In this document: piece after piece, positions 1 to 10,554 of the stretch
How positions within the stretch are numbered: position 1 is the first letter of the stretch
How the letters are laid out: each line of letters opens with the position of its first letter
DNA from: Rhodanobacter denitrificans
GTDB lineage: Bacteria; Pseudomonadota; Gammaproteobacteria; Xanthomonadales; Rhodanobacteraceae
Assembly: GCF_003335105.1 (NCBI RefSeq)
Contig: NZ_QFWQ01000003.1
Location: 186,001-250,000, forward strand
DNA: 64,000 nt
Direction: 5' to 3'
The notes under the pieces: generated by a model
What the model was told of the DNA's origin: nothing
Database searches by the model: none
Seen by the model: the letters and a program-made list of their open reading frames with translations, nothing else
Position numbers and translations under genes: made by a program

Positions 1-254
1 GCCTTGAGCCGGTCGCCGATGCCGGCGACCTCGGCCATCAGCGTCGCCACGTCCTCGCCTTTTGCCTTCGCCTGGCCGATCGCCTTGGAGCGGGTGTTGC
101 GCAGGTTCTGCAGTTCCTGCGTCTCCATCGCCAGCTGCTTGCGGCTGTTCTCCAGCGACTCGACGGCGGCCACGTCGAGCGTGTAGCCGCGGGTTTCGGC
201 GAGGCGTGCGGCGGTTTCGGCGAGGCGCGAACGCAGCAGGGCGGGATCCAGCAT
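1..254 (-). CDS. serS: Seryl-tRNA synthetase, N-terminal part (cut by window edge)
   Basis: The first 84 codons are visible, starting at the ATG at 254 with [13 protein letters not shown]. This is the typical opening of seryl-tRNA synthetase, which charges tRNA-Ser in the cytosol. The visible part is the long helical tRNA-binding arm, rich in charged and Ala/Leu residues ([27 protein letters not shown]). The catalytic class II core lies outside the window. Its position downstream of rarA and lolA on the same strand matches the order in xanthomonads, which supports the call. Confidence 0.9.
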   Translation of the reverse strand, partial: MLDPALLRSRLAETAARLAETRGYTLDVAAVESLENSRKQLAMETQELQNLRNTRSKAIGQAKAKGEDVATLMAEVAGIGDRLK

Positions 255-326
255 GAGCGAAGTCCGGGTGAAGGCTTGAATCGCGAATTATCGCTGCCGG
301 GCGGCGGTGGCCGCAATGCGGGCCGG

Positions 327-359
327 GCGCGCTCCCCTGCGGGTCGCAGGGGAGCGCGC
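327..359 (-). terminator. Perfect 14-bp hairpin downstream of the membrane protein gene
   Basis: A perfect inverted repeat (14-bp GC-rich arms, 5-nt loop) lies 7 bp past the stop codon of the gene at 366-944 and upstream of serS on the same strand. No run of T follows on the minus strand, so it may be a weak or Rho-assisted terminator or an mRNA-stabilising stem rather than a classic intrinsic terminator. Confidence 0.5.
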
Positions 360-365
360 GGGCGT

Positions 366-944
366 TCAGCTGGCCAGCCTGCGTTCGCTGCGGCCCAGCC
401 ACCATGCCATCGCAGCGCCGGCAAGCAGCCAGCCGACCAGCTGCTCGACCAGCGCGGCCAGGGTGAAATCGAGCGGGAAGCGGTACCAGTTCCAGTACGG
501 CAGCATCGTGCTCAGCCAGGCGAAGACGGCCGCGGCGGCGGCCACGAGAATGCGCCGCCGGAAGCCCAGGCCGGCAAGGCCGATGACGAAGGCCAGTGCC
601 AGCGCGGCAAGCGTGTCGGACGCCCATTGGCGCCTGATCTGTGGCCCCATCTGCATCATGTCCTCGCCTTGCGGCAGATAGACCACCCAGGCGTACGGCG
701 AGGTCGCGGCCTTGGCCGAGTAAGCCTTGATCACCGCCGCGTCGCCCATCTGCTTCGGATCCAGCGACGGCAGGATGTAGACGCCCGGCTGGTCGCCGAG
801 TCCTTCATGCAGGCTGCTCAACACGACGTTTTCGTTGGCCGGCAGATGGATGCCGACATTGCCCAGCCCCAGCGCCATGTGCGCCAGCACGCCCCACACG
901 AAGACCACGATGCCACCGATCAGACCTGCCACGAGTACGCGCAT
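366..944 (-). CDS. Conserved hypothetical membrane protein
   Basis: The protein has 192 residues. A hydrophobic N-terminal segment (about 4-28, GLIGGIVVFVWGVLAHMAL) is followed by a soluble, probably periplasmic loop with the sequence NENVVLSSL. Three further hydrophobic segments follow at about 110-127, 131-147 and 160-183, and the protein ends in a basic tail. No catalytic motif is recognised and the function is unknown. It starts at ATG 944 about 110 bp beyond rarA and is read in the same direction as serS, with a strong hairpin behind it. The codon pattern and amphipathic layout make it a genuine gene. Confidence 0.75.
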   Translation of the reverse strand: MRVLVAGLIGGIVVFVWGVLAHMALGLGNVGIHLPANENVVLSSLHEGLGDQPGVYILPSLDPKQMGDAAVIKAYSAKAATSPYAWVVYLPQGEDMMQMGPQIRRQWASDTLAALALAFVIGLAGLGFRRRILVAAAAAVFAWLSTMLPYWNWYRFPLDFTLAALVEQLVGWLLAGAAMAWWLGRSERRLAS

Positions 945-1052
945 GGTTCACCCTCCCCGATTGGTGGGGCGAATCTAGGCCGTGGGCCGCGATGGCGGCA
1001 AGGGGGCGTGCAACACCGCCGCATGAAGGAAGCGCATCGCCCGCGCTGGCAT

Positions 1053-2408
1053 TTACGCCTTGCGGGCCTTGGCGCGGGCGGCGCGCAGGACGACCAGTTT
1101 CTCGCGCAGCTGCAGCTCCAGGCCGCGCTCGACCGGCTCGTAGAAGATGCTGCCGGCGAGCGCATCGGGCAGGCACTGCTGGTCGAGTGCGATGCCGCCT
1201 TCGGCGTCGTGGTCGTACTGGTAGCCCTTGCCGTAGCCGAGGCCTTTCATCAGCTTGGTGGGCGCATTGCGCAGGTGCATCGGCACTTCCAGCGTGCCGC
1301 CTTCGCGCACCGCGTCGCGGGCCTTGTTGTAGGCCATGTAGGCAGCGTTGCTCTTGGGCGAGATGGCCAGCCAGATCGCCAGCTGGGCCAGGCCGAGTTC
1401 GCCCTCGGGGCTGCCCAGGCGCTCGTAGGTATCCCACGCATCCAGCGCCATGCGCCAGGCGCGCGGCTCGGCCAGGCCGACGTCTTCCACCGCCATGCGA
1501 GTCATGCGGCGGGCCAGGTACAGCGGGTCGACGCCGCCGTCGAGCATGCGGCACAGCCAGTACACCGCGGCGTCGGGATCGGACGAGCGCACCGACTTGT
1601 GCAGCGCCGAGATCTGGTCGTAGAACTGCTCGCCCTGCTTGTCGAAGCGGCGGGTGCGGTCGGCCAGCACCTGGGCCAGGGTGGCTTCGTCGATGGTGCG
1701 GTTGTCGGCCAGCTCGGCGGCGATTTCCAGCAAGGTCAGCGCGCGGCGCACGTCGCCGTCGGCGGCCTGGGCGATCGAGTCCAGCGACTCGTCGGAAACC
1801 TGCAGCTGCAACTCGCCGAGGCCGCGCTCACTGTCGGCCAACGCGCGCTTCAGCGCGGCGATGATGTCGTCGGTCGAGACCGGCTCCAGCACGTGCACGC
1901 GGCAGCGCGAGAGCAGCGCGGAGTTCAGCTCGAACGAGGGGTTCTCGGTGGTGGCACCGATGAAGATGATCACGCCGCGTTCGATGTGCGGCAGGAACGC
2001 GTCCTGCTGGGTCTTGTTGAAGCGGTGCACCTCGTCCACGAACAGCACGGTGCGCCGGCCCTGGGCGAAGTTCACCTCGGCTTCGGCCAGCGCCTTGCGC
2101 ACGTCCGGCAGACCGGACAGCACGGCGGAGATCGCGCGGAAATCCGCGTCGGCGTAACGCGCCACCAGCAGCGCCAGGGTGGTCTTGCCGCAACCGGGCG
2201 GGCCCCACAGCACCATCGAGTGGATCTTGCCGGCCTCCAGCGCGCGGCGCAGCGCCTTGTCCGGGCCGACCAGGCGCTGCTGGCCGACGATCTCGTCGAG
2301 GCTGCGCGGACGCATGCGTTCGGCCAGCGGCTTGAGCGCGTCGGGCTCGGCGAACAGGCCGGCGCCGGGTGTGGGGACGGGACGGGGCATGCCCGCATGA
2401 TACGTCAT
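1053..2408 (-). CDS. rarA: Replication-associated recombination protein A (RarA/MgsA AAA+ ATPase)
   Basis: RarA is a clamp-loader-like AAA+ ATPase that acts at stalled or gapped replication forks. The 451 residues show Walker A GPPGCGKT (69-76), Walker B VLFVDEVHRF (121-130), sensor 1 in GATTENPSF and an arginine finger in ALLSRC. The C-terminal tetramerisation region carries the family hallmarks SPKSNAAYMA and PMHLRNAPT. A second start, MPRPVP at 2390, is possible. The ATG at 2408 is preferred because a GGGGC stretch lies upstream of it. The lolA-rarA-serS order is conserved in related bacteria, but here a DUF1275 gene is inserted between lolA and rarA. Confidence 0.95.
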   Translation of the reverse strand: MTYHAGMPRPVPTPGAGLFAEPDALKPLAERMRPRSLDEIVGQQRLVGPDKALRRALEAGKIHSMVLWGPPGCGKTTLALLVARYADADFRAISAVLSGLPDVRKALAEAEVNFAQGRRTVLFVDEVHRFNKTQQDAFLPHIERGVIIFIGATTENPSFELNSALLSRCRVHVLEPVSTDDIIAALKRALADSERGLGELQLQVSDESLDSIAQAADGDVRRALTLLEIAAELADNRTIDEATLAQVLADRTRRFDKQGEQFYDQISALHKSVRSSDPDAAVYWLCRMLDGGVDPLYLARRMTRMAVEDVGLAEPRAWRMALDAWDTYERLGSPEGELGLAQLAIWLAISPKSNAAYMAYNKARDAVREGGTLEVPMHLRNAPTKLMKGLGYGKGYQYDHDAEGGIALDQQCLPDALAGSIFYEPVERGLELQLREKLVVLRAARAKARKA

Positions 2409-2499
2409 GCCGCCGCTGCCCCATGGGGTGGCCGGGCGGCTATCCGGGCCAGGCTGGCATATGCGGTGCCGGCGACGACGGCCGCGACCCGCGCGACGG

Positions 2500-3192
2500 T
2501 CACACCTCGTCGGGTCGGATTCCCGCCGTTATCGTGTACTGGCGGTAGATGCCGTAGCCCACGCCGCACAGTCCGGTGAGCGTGGCCGGGATCAGCAGAG
2601 TGTGCTCGCCGAACACGCGGAACAGCACCGCGCCCACCCCGCTGCCGAAGGTGAAGCTGCCGACCACCAGCAGGCAGACGCGGATGCGCAAGGTATCCAC
2701 CTCCAGCCCGCGCAGGCGCTGGCCGATGTAGATGCCCAGGTCGGTGAACATGCCCGAGACATGGGTGGTGCGGAACACCATGCCGCTGTAGGTGCTGGCC
2801 ATGCCGTTCTGCAGCCCGGCCGCCATCGCGGCCAGGTCCAGGCCATACGAGCTGCCGGCGTCCAGCAGCGGCACCGCGGCGAACAGCAGCAGCGACTCCA
2901 GCGCCAGCGCCACGCCATAACGGCGGCCGAGCTTCAGCGTGTGCTGCTGCACGATCAGGCCGCTGAGCAGCGCGCCGACCACGAAGGCACTGATCGAGAG
3001 CAGCCAGTGCCACGCCTCGCCGCCATCGCCGGTGCCCACCGCGATGCCGAGCAGGCTGGTGGAGCCGGTGAGGTTGGTGATCGACTGGTGGCGGAAACCC
3101 ATGTAGCCGGCGGCGTTGACCATGCCGGCGATGAAGGCGAGTATGCCGCCGCCGATCCACGCCCAGCGCGGCAACTTGCGCAGCACGGTCAT
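2500..3192 (-). CDS. DUF1275 (YoaK-type) integral membrane protein
   Basis: The 230-residue protein has about six hydrophobic helices. It carries the DUF1275 signatures: GMVNAAGYMGF near the start, HQSITNLTGS, AGLQNGMASTYSG and RTTHVSGMFTDLG. These are known in YoaK-like inner-membrane proteins of unknown substrate, sometimes suspected transporters. It lies 7 bp downstream of lolA on the same strand, so the two are probably co-transcribed. No specific function can be assigned. Confidence 0.85.
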   Translation of the reverse strand: MTVLRKLPRWAWIGGGILAFIAGMVNAAGYMGFRHQSITNLTGSTSLLGIAVGTGDGGEAWHWLLSISAFVVGALLSGLIVQQHTLKLGRRYGVALALESLLLFAAVPLLDAGSSYGLDLAAMAAGLQNGMASTYSGMVFRTTHVSGMFTDLGIYIGQRLRGLEVDTLRIRVCLLVVGSFTFGSGVGAVLFRVFGEHTLLIPATLTGLCGVGYGIYRQYTITAGIRPDEV

Positions 3193-3199
3193 GGCGGCA

Positions 3200-3865
3200 T
3201 CAGTCCTTCAGCGGTTGCACGTCGATCACCGGCGCGTCGCCGATCACATCGGCGCCCTTCGGCGGCACGAAATTGAAGGTGGCCGGCGGGATCGGCGCGT
3301 TGCGCCGCCAGCCGGAGAAGCGGATCTCGGTGGTGGAGCCGAGCTGGTCGCGGAAGGTCATGCGGGCCAGGCCGTTCGCGTCGAAGCCAAGGTCGGCGTG
3401 GTCGAACTGCGGGTCCTTGCCGGTGGAGCTGAGCCGCAGCCAGACCAGGCCGTCGTGCTCGCCCTGCTCGACCACCTTGAAATCCTTGTCCATCTGCTTG
3501 AGGTCGGTCAGCACGGTGAGCGGGCTGTGCGCCTCCTCGCTCGACTGGATGCGCACGGTGACCTGCTCCAGTTCCGGGTCGTACATCCACACCCGGCTGC
3601 CGTCGGCCACGATGGTCTGCTTGTACGGCGCCAGCGTGTCCCAGCGGAACTGGCGCGGCGCCTGCAGCGCCAGCGTGCCGGAGCTGTTCTTGCTGGTGTG
3701 GCCGTTGATGTCGGTCAGGGTCTGGCTGAAGTGGCCGGTCAGCGAATGCAGGCCGGTGGCGAAGGCGTCCAGCCGCGCGCGCGCCGGACCGGTGGCGGCC
3801 CGCGCCACGGTACTCAGCGAGAGTGCCAACACGATGGCGGACAGGACGAGCATGAAGCGTTTCAT
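3200..3865 (-). CDS. lolA: Outer-membrane lipoprotein carrier protein LolA
   Basis: LolA is a periplasmic chaperone that takes lipoproteins from LolCDE to LolB in the outer membrane. The 221-residue product starts at ATG 3865 with a clear Sec signal peptide (MKRFMLVLSAIVLALSLSTV, cleavage near ARA). It then shows family features: GHFSQTLTD, a GTLALQAPRQFRW stretch (W for lipoprotein binding) and repeated amphipathic strands. The frame is open further upstream, but that extension lacks a signal peptide and runs through a palindromic repeat, so the internal start is chosen. It lies between ftsK and a DUF1275 gene, in the usual ftsK-lolA-rarA order. Confidence 0.93.
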   Translation of the reverse strand: MKRFMLVLSAIVLALSLSTVARAATGPARARLDAFATGLHSLTGHFSQTLTDINGHTSKNSSGTLALQAPRQFRWDTLAPYKQTIVADGSRVWMYDPELEQVTVRIQSSEEAHSPLTVLTDLKQMDKDFKVVEQGEHDGLVWLRLSSTGKDPQFDHADLGFDANGLARMTFRDQLGSTTEIRFSGWRRNAPIPPATFNFVPPKGADVIGDAPVIDVQPLKD

Positions 3866-3925
3866 CGGATTCCCCGAAACGTGACGATGGCGGTGAATTG
3901 TGGAGCGTATCGGCTTAACGGATCT

Positions 3926-3997
3926 GTAGGGCGGGCACCGCCCGCCGCTTTTACCCCGCCGGAGAGAGCAGAAGCCGGCGGGCACCGCCCGCCCTGC
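3926..3997. repeat. REPIN-like palindromic element, copy 1 (GTAG foot)
   Basis: Two 21-bp palindromic arms in inverted orientation are separated by 30 bp. The left arm (3926-3946) begins with GTAGGGCGGGC. The right arm (3977-3997) ends in GCCCGCCCTGC, where the expected CTAC has mutated to CTGC. The element sits between ftsK and lolA, about 60 bp upstream of the lolA start. Related copies lie at 24577, 39143 and 50562. A GTAG foot is known for REP sequences mobilised by REP-associated tyrosine transposases. No such gene is in the window. Confidence 0.8.
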
Positions 3998-4004
3998 CAA
4001 AGGC

Positions 4005-6332
4005 TCAATTCTTCGGCGGTGGCGGCGCCAGCACCTCGCGGTTGCCATTGTGCTGGGGCGCGCTGACCACGCCGTCCTGCTCCATCTGCTCGATCAGCCG
4101 TGCGGCGCGGTTGTAACCGATGCGCAGGTGCCTTTGCACGCCCGAGATCGAGGCGCGGCGGGTCTGGGTGACGATGGCCACGGCCTTGTCGTAGAGCTGC
4201 GTTTCGGCGTCGCCGCCCTCCTCGCCCTCCTGCGGCAAGCCGGCGTCGTTGATGAACTTGCCGTCGCCGGTGGCCTGCACTTCCTCCAGCACGCCCTCGA
4301 TGTACTGCGGTGCGCCCTGCGCCTTCAGCCAGGCCACCACGTGATGCACCTCGTGGTCGTCGACGAAGGCGCCGTGCACACGTTCCGGCGTGGCGGTGCC
4401 GGGCGGCAGGTACAGCATGTCGCCGTGGCCGAGCAGGGTCTCCGCGCCGCTCTGATCGAGAATCGTGCGCGAGTCGATCTTGCTGGAGACCTGGAACGCG
4501 ATGCGGGTGGGGATGTTCGCCTTGATCAGGCCGGTGATCACGTCCACCGACGGGCGCTGGGTGGCCAGGATCAGGTGCACGCCGGCGGCGCGCGCCTTCT
4601 GCGCCAGGCGGGCGATCAGTTCCTCCACCTTCTTGCCGACGATCATCATCATGTCGGCGAATTCGTCGATGAAGACCACGATGTACGGCAGCGGCTCCAG
4701 CGGCTCGGCGGCCAAGTTCGGCATCTCCGGATTCGGCCGGAACAGCGGGTCCAGCAGCGGCTGGCCGGCGTTCTCGGCGTCCTTCACCTTCTTGTTGAAG
4801 CCGGCCAGGTTGCGCACGCCCACCGCAGCCATCAGCTTGTAGCGGCGCTCCATCTCGGCCACGCACCAGCGCAATGCGTTGGCGGCCTCCTTCATGTCGG
4901 TGACCACCGGCGCCAGCAGGTGCGGAATGCCCTCGTACACCGAGAGTTCCAGCATCTTCGGGTCGATCATGATCATCCGCACGTCTTTCGGGCTGGCCTT
5001 GTACAGCAGGCTCAGCACCATCGCGTTGACCGCCACCGACTTGCCCGAACCGGTGGTGCCGGCCACCAGCAGGTGCGGCATCTTGCCCAGGTCGACCACC
5101 ACCGGCTTGCCGCCGATGTCCTTGCCCAGCGCCAGCGCCAGCGGCGACTTGGTCTGGTCGTACTTGTCCGAACGCAGGATCTCCGACAGATACACGATCT
5201 GCTTGTGCGTGTTGGGGATCTCCAGGCCGATCACGTTCTTGCCGGGGATCACGTCGACCACGCGCACGCTGACCACGGACAGGCCGCGCGCGATGTCCTT
5301 GTCCAGGCTGGACACCTGCGAGCCGCGGATGCCCGGCGCCGGCTCCATCTCGAAGCGGGTGATCACCGGGCCCGGATAGGCGCCGACCACTTTCACGTCG
5401 ATCTTGAAATCCTTCAGCTTGAACTCGACCTGGCGCGAGAGCACCTCGAGCGTTTCCTCCGAGTAGCCCGGCCCCTGCGGCGGTGCCTCGTCCAGCAGCG
5501 ACAGCGGCGGCAGTTCGCCCGGCGCAGCCGCGCCGGTGAACAGCGGGATCTGGGTTTCCAGGCGTGCCCGCTCGCTCTTGGCCACCGGCGCCGGCGCGGC
5601 CTCGATGCGCACCGGCTCGCGCTTGGCCTGGCGTACCGCGTCGGCCTTCTTGACCACCTCGCGCTCGGTGCGCGCCTGCCGCGCGGCCAGCACCTGCGGC
5701 GCCTCGCGCAACTTGCCGCGGATCCAGCCAGCCAGCCGGAGCACGCCCTGGCCGGTCCAGTCCATCAGCTTGAACCAGGACAGCCCGGTGGCCAGGGTCA
5801 CCGCGACCAGGAACAGCGCCAGCAGCAGCAACGGCGCGCCCTTGTCGCCGAACGCGCCGAGCAGGGCACTGCCCACCCACACGCCGATGATCCCGCCCAC
5901 GCCCTGCGGCAGCACCGGCTCGTCGTGGAAATTGAGGTACAGCAGCGCCGGCCCGGTGATGAAAAAGAACACAAAGCCGATCAGGCGCAGCGCCGGCTCC
6001 CACGGGTGCACCACCCGTTCGTCACCGCGCTGGCGCAGCACCTGCACGCCCAGCAGCAGCAACAGCAACGGGAAGCAGTAGGCGACCAGGCCGAAGATCC
6101 AGCGCAGCAGGTCGGCGATGTAGGCGCCCACGGTGCCGCCGAAATTGTGCGCGTGCTCCAGCTGGCCGGCGTTCGTCCAGCTGGGGTCATGCGGGTTGTA
6201 GCTGAACAGGCACACCAGCAGATACAGCGCCAGCGGCAGCAGCAGCAGCGCGCCGGCCTCGCGCAGCCGGCGCTTCAGCTCCTCGCTGAGTCCTTCCTTC
6301 GGTTGTTGCCTTGCATTCGTGCTGCGCGCCAC
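4005..6332 (-). CDS. ftsK: DNA translocase FtsK
   Basis: FtsK couples septum formation to chromosome dimer resolution by pumping DNA to XerCD at dif. From the GTG at 6332 the product has 775 residues. An AGGAAT ribosome site lies about 10 nt upstream, and the longer reading frame would overlap ald. Five hydrophobic helices span roughly residues 24-45, 75-98, 113-134, 147-163 and 166-185. A short linker and the RecA-like motor follow, with Walker A GTTGSGKS (about 425-432) and Walker [13 protein letters not shown]. The C-terminus is the winged-helix gamma domain for KOPS binding ([17 protein letters not shown]). The linker is short, as in SpoIIIE/FtsK proteins of about 780 residues. Confidence 0.96.
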   Translation of the reverse strand: MARSTNARQQPKEGLSEELKRRLREAGALLLLPLALYLLVCLFSYNPHDPSWTNAGQLEHAHNFGGTVGAYIADLLRWIFGLVAYCFPLLLLLLGVQVLRQRGDERVVHPWEPALRLIGFVFFFITGPALLYLNFHDEPVLPQGVGGIIGVWVGSALLGAFGDKGAPLLLLALFLVAVTLATGLSWFKLMDWTGQGVLRLAGWIRGKLREAPQVLAARQARTEREVVKKADAVRQAKREPVRIEAAPAPVAKSERARLETQIPLFTGAAAPGELPPLSLLDEAPPQGPGYSEETLEVLSRQVEFKLKDFKIDVKVVGAYPGPVITRFEMEPAPGIRGSQVSSLDKDIARGLSVVSVRVVDVIPGKNVIGLEIPNTHKQIVYLSEILRSDKYDQTKSPLALALGKDIGGKPVVVDLGKMPHLLVAGTTGSGKSVAVNAMVLSLLYKASPKDVRMIMIDPKMLELSVYEGIPHLLAPVVTDMKEAANALRWCVAEMERRYKLMAAVGVRNLAGFNKKVKDAENAGQPLLDPLFRPNPEMPNLAAEPLEPLPYIVVFIDEFADMMMIVGKKVEELIARLAQKARAAGVHLILATQRPSVDVITGLIKANIPTRIAFQVSSKIDSRTILDQSGAETLLGHGDMLYLPPGTATPERVHGAFVDDHEVHHVVAWLKAQGAPQYIEGVLEEVQATGDGKFINDAGLPQEGEEGGDAETQLYDKAVAIVTQTRRASISGVQRHLRIGYNRAARLIEQMEQDGVVSAPQHNGNREVLAPPPPKN

Positions 6333-6358
6333 TCTTGGTATTCCTTTCCTGCCCAAGG

Positions 6359-7423
6359 TCAGAGCATACCTTGCAGCGCGGGGTGCACCAGCTTGCCGCC
6401 GTCGACATTGATGCCGCTGTTCAGCGGGCCGAACTGGCGCCATTCGCTGCCCGCGGCCAGGCGCTGCACGTACGGCAGGATCGCGGCGGAAATCGCCAGC
6501 GACGAGGTCTGCGGCACCGCTCCCGGCATGTTGGTCACGCAGAAGTGGGTGACGCCGTGCACGTCGTAGGTGGGCTTCTCCCAGGTGGTCGGCTTCGATG
6601 TCTCGAAGCAGCCGCCCTGGTCAATCGCGATATCCACCAGTACGCTGCCGGGCTCCATCGTCTTCACCATCGCCTCGGTGACCACGTGCGGCGCCCGGGC
6701 GCTGGGGATCAGCACCGCGCCGACCACGATGTCGGCATCGCGCACTTCCTCGGCCACCGACGACTCGTAGGCGTACAGCGCGGTGACGTTGGGACCCATC
6801 GCCATCATCTCGGCGAGGCGGTCGTGGCGCTTGTCGAACACCACCACGTTGGCGCCGGCAGCCGCGGCCAGCGCCGCGGCGTTGCCGCCGGCCGCGCCCG
6901 CGCCGAGCACCACCACCTTGCCGCGCGGAGTGGACGCCATGCCGCCGAGCAGCTTGCCCTTGCCGCCCTGCGGGCGATGCAGCAGGGTGGTGCCGAGCTG
7001 GGTGGCGATGCGACCGGCGATCACCGACATCGGCAACAGCAGCGGCAGCATGCCGTTCTCGGTCACCGACTCGAACGCCACGGCGGTGAGGCCGATGCCT
7101 AGCAGACGGCGGGTCAGCTCCGGCTCGGCAGCCAGGTGCAGGTAGCAGAACAGCAGATGGTGCTTCTGCAGCAGGGCCAGGTCGCCGGCGATCGGCTCCT
7201 TCACCTTGACGATCAGCTCGCCGGCCTCGTACAGCGCGGCCGCGTCCGCCACCACCGTGATCCCCTCCCTGGCATAGGCTTCGTCGGCAAAACCGCTGTT
7301 CAGGCCGGCGCCGGACTGGATGAACACGTCATGGCCGCGGCGTGCCAGGTCGGCGGCGGCGGCGGGAATCAGGGCGACACGCCCTTCCATCGTCTTGGTT
7401 TCGGAGGGAATGCCGATGCGCAT
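6359..7423 (-). CDS. ald: Alanine dehydrogenase
   Basis: This enzyme interconverts L-alanine and pyruvate plus ammonia with NAD(H). The 354-residue protein starts at ATG 7423 with [18 protein letters not shown], the family's N-terminal signature, including the substrate-binding Arg. Lys in VKVKEP and the Rossmann motif [14 protein letters not shown] are present, as are the signature region [15 protein letters not shown] and the active-site stretch [13 protein letters not shown]. The frame is open upstream to 7552, but homologues start at MRIGIP. It is transcribed away from trxB, with about 210 bp between them for two promoters. The stop lies 26 bp before the ftsK start, so read-through into ftsK is possible. 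Confidence 0.95.
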   Translation of the reverse strand: MRIGIPSETKTMEGRVALIPAAAADLARRGHDVFIQSGAGLNSGFADEAYAREGITVVADAAALYEAGELIVKVKEPIAGDLALLQKHHLLFCYLHLAAEPELTRRLLGIGLTAVAFESVTENGMLPLLLPMSVIAGRIATQLGTTLLHRPQGGKGKLLGGMASTPRGKVVVLGAGAAGGNAAALAAAAGANVVVFDKRHDRLAEMMAMGPNVTALYAYESSVAEEVRDADIVVGAVLIPSARAPHVVTEAMVKTMEPGSVLVDIAIDQGGCFETSKPTTWEKPTYDVHGVTHFCVTNMPGAVPQTSSLAISAAILPYVQRLAAGSEWRQFGPLNSGINVDGGKLVHPALQGML

Positions 7424-7451
7424 GGAATAAGGACCCCTGTGGAAAGCTTGA

Positions 7452-8603
<1,152 letters not shown>

Positions 8604-8631
8604 TGAAGCAGGAATGAGTGGAGAGGAGTGA

Positions 8632-8667
8632 GGAACGAGCGGTGGCATGGACCGTACCGCTCGTTCC
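8632..8667. repeat. Inverted repeat between trxB and the next gene
   Basis: Arms of 12 bp (8632-8643 and 8656-8667, GGAACGAGCGGT and its complement) flank a 12-nt loop. The similarity extends imperfectly outward into GAGAGG/CTCTCC. No T tract follows. It may terminate trxB transcription or belong to a dispersed repeat family; no second copy was noticed here. Confidence 0.45.
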
Positions 8668-8679
8668 ACTCTCCATGCC

Positions 8680-9825
8680 ATGCACGAGATCCGCTTCCAC
8701 GACGCGATCGCCGAACTGCCTGCCGCGGAATGGGACGCCCTGCGCGCCGAGGCAAACCCGTTCGTGTCGCACGCGTTCCTGCACGCGCTGGAGCACAGCG
8801 GCTGCATCCGCCATGACTGGGGCTGGCAGGCGCATCACCTGGGCCTGTACGAAAGCGGCCGCCTGCTGGCCGCCGCGCCGCTGTACCTGAAGGGCAACTC
8901 GCACGGCGAATTCGTGTTCGATTGGAGCTGGGCGCGCGCCTGGGAGCGCGCCGGCGGCGAGTATTACCCGAAGCTGCTTTGCGGCGTGCCCTACTCGCCG
9001 GTGCCCGGCCCGCGCCTGCTGGCGGGCGACCACGCGCGCACGCCGTCGCTGCAGCGCGCACTGGTCGCGGCCATGCGTGGCGAGGCCGAGCGGCTGGGGC
9101 TGTCGTCGGTGCACGCCAACTTCCTGCAGGGCGGTGAACTCGCCGCGTTCGGCCACGACTGGCTGGCACGCTCGGACGTGCAGTTCCACTGGCACAACCG
9201 CGGCTACCTCGATTTCCCGGACTTCCTCGCCGCGCTCAGCCACAAGAAGCGCAAGAACATCCTGCACGAGCGCCGCCAGGTGGCGGCGAGCGGGCTGGCC
9301 ATCGAGTGGCGCGGCGGCGACACGCTCGACGACGACGAGTGGCGCCGCGTGCATGCGCTGTACGAGGCCGCCTTCGACGCCAAGGGCAACCACGCGACGC
9401 TGACCGCGGCGTTCTTCCGCCGGCTCGGCGGGCTGGGGGCCACGGCGCAGCTGGCGCTCGCCCGGCACGACGAGACCATCGTGGCGATGGCGTTGTTCGT
9501 GCAGGGCGACAACGTGCTGTACGGACGCTACTGGGGCGCCGCGGTGGACGTGCCCGGCCTGCATTTCGAGCTGTGCTACTACCGCGGCATCGAATACGCG
9601 ATCACGCACCAATTGGATCGCTTCGAACCCGGCGCGCAGGGCGAGCACAAGCTGGCGCGCGGCTTCCTGCCGGTACGCACGCATTCGCGCCACTACCTGG
9701 TGAACCCGGATTTCCGTGGCGCCGTAGCCACGGCGCTTGCCAGCGAGGCCGAAGCGGTCGACGCTTATGCCGCCGAGCTGCAGGACCACAGCCCCTACGC
9801 CGATCGCGGCCACCCGGAACGATGA
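8680..9825 (+). CDS. FemAB/GNAT-like protein of the COG3146 type
   Basis: The 381-residue soluble protein begins with MHEIRFHDAI at 8680; an in-frame ATG at 8647 is less likely. It carries family stretches NPFVSHAFLHALE, PLYLKGNSHGEFVFDW, YYPKLLCGVPYSPV, HWHNRGYLDFPDFLAAL, SHKKRKNI and GEHKLARGF. The family is annotated as a predicted N-acyltransferase related to FemAB peptidoglycan interpeptide enzymes; the substrate is unknown. Its stop overlaps the aat start (ATGATG), so the two genes are translationally coupled. An adjacent aminoacyl-tRNA-protein transferase makes a tRNA-dependent acyl transfer a reasonable guess only. Confidence 0.85.
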   Translation: MHEIRFHDAIAELPAAEWDALRAEANPFVSHAFLHALEHSGCIRHDWGWQAHHLGLYESGRLLAAAPLYLKGNSHGEFVFDWSWARAWERAGGEYYPKLLCGVPYSPVPGPRLLAGDHARTPSLQRALVAAMRGEAERLGLSSVHANFLQGGELAAFGHDWLARSDVQFHWHNRGYLDFPDFLAALSHKKRKNILHERRQVAASGLAIEWRGGDTLDDDEWRRVHALYEAAFDAKGNHATLTAAFFRRLGGLGATAQLALARHDETIVAMALFVQGDNVLYGRYWGAAVDVPGLHFELCYYRGIEYAITHQLDRFEPGAQGEHKLARGFLPVRTHSRHYLVNPDFRGAVATALASEAEAVDAYAAELQDHSPYADRGHPER

Positions 9826-10550
9826 TGCGCCTGCCGCTGCTGGACCCCGACGAGCCGGATCGCTTTCCCGATCCGGGCCACGCGCTGGCCGATCCGAACG
9901 GCCTGCTCGCGTTCGGCGGCGACCTGTCGCCGCGGCGGTTGCTGGCAGCGTACCGGAAAGGCATCTTTCCGTGGTTCGGCGAGGGCGAACCGATCCTGTG
10001 GTGGTCGCCCGACCCGCGCTGCGTGTTCCCCACCGCGGCGCTGCGGATCAACCGCAGCCTGCGCCGCCAGCTCCGGGACAAACCATGGCGACTCAGCGTC
10101 GACCACGCCTTCGAACAGGTCATCCGCGCCTGCGCCGCGCCGCGCGCCAACGACTCCGGCACCTGGCTGGTGCCGGCGATGCTCGACGCCTACGTGCGGC
10201 TGCACAAGCTTGGCCACGCCCACAGCGTCGAGGTATGGGACGGTGAACGGCTGGTCGGCGGCATCTATGGCGTGGCCGTCGGCCGGCTGTTCTGCGGCGA
10301 ATCGATGTTCAGCGCCGAGAGCGGCAGCTCGAAGCTGGCCCTGGTCGCGCTGGCGCAACTGCTGCACGAGATGGATTTCCCGCTGCTCGACGCCCAGGTA
10401 AGCAACGCGCACACGCTCGGCCTCGGCGCGATCGAGATGCCACGCATGGAGTTCCTGCGGCAGGTCGCGCAACTCGGCCGGATGCCCGGGCTGGCCGGCA
10501 GCTGGGCCGACTTCACGCCGCGGCTGCTGCAGCCCGGCGCCGGCGGCTGA
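9822..10550 (+). CDS. aat: Leucyl/phenylalanyl-tRNA-protein transferase
   Basis: Aat attaches Leu or Phe to N-terminal Arg/Lys of proteins, marking them for ClpS-ClpAP degradation. The 242-residue product contains the family signatures FPDPGHALADPNGLLAFGGD, RKGIFPWF, ILWWSPDPRCVF, TWLVPAMLDAY, VGGIYGVAVGRLFCGESMFS and DAQVSNAHTLGLGAIEMPR. The start ATG at 9822 is embedded in the stop of the upstream gene. It converges with ispG, with only 4 bp between the two stop codons. Confidence 0.96.
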   Translation: MMRLPLLDPDEPDRFPDPGHALADPNGLLAFGGDLSPRRLLAAYRKGIFPWFGEGEPILWWSPDPRCVFPTAALRINRSLRRQLRDKPWRLSVDHAFEQVIRACAAPRANDSGTWLVPAMLDAYVRLHKLGHAHSVEVWDGERLVGGIYGVAVGRLFCGESMFSAESGSSKLALVALAQLLHEMDFPLLDAQVSNAHTLGLGAIEMPRMEFLRQVAQLGRMPGLAGSWADFTPRLLQPGAGG

Positions 10551-10554
10551 GTTG

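Noticed and set aside
276-2579. A 767-codon open frame on the plus strand opposite rarA
   Set aside because: It is antisense to a clear rarA gene, rich in His, Gln, Arg and Gly without domain pattern, and arises from the high GC content. Similar long antisense frames opposite ftsK, ispG/ccoN, trxB and others were rejected for the same reason.
3200-4048. A longer lolA starting at 4048
   Set aside because: The extra 61 residues cross the REPIN-like repeat and precede a perfect signal peptide, which must be N-terminal.
4005-6443. A longer ftsK starting at 6443
   Set aside because: It would overlap the end of ald by about 85 bp; GTG 6332 has a good ribosome site and gives the family length.
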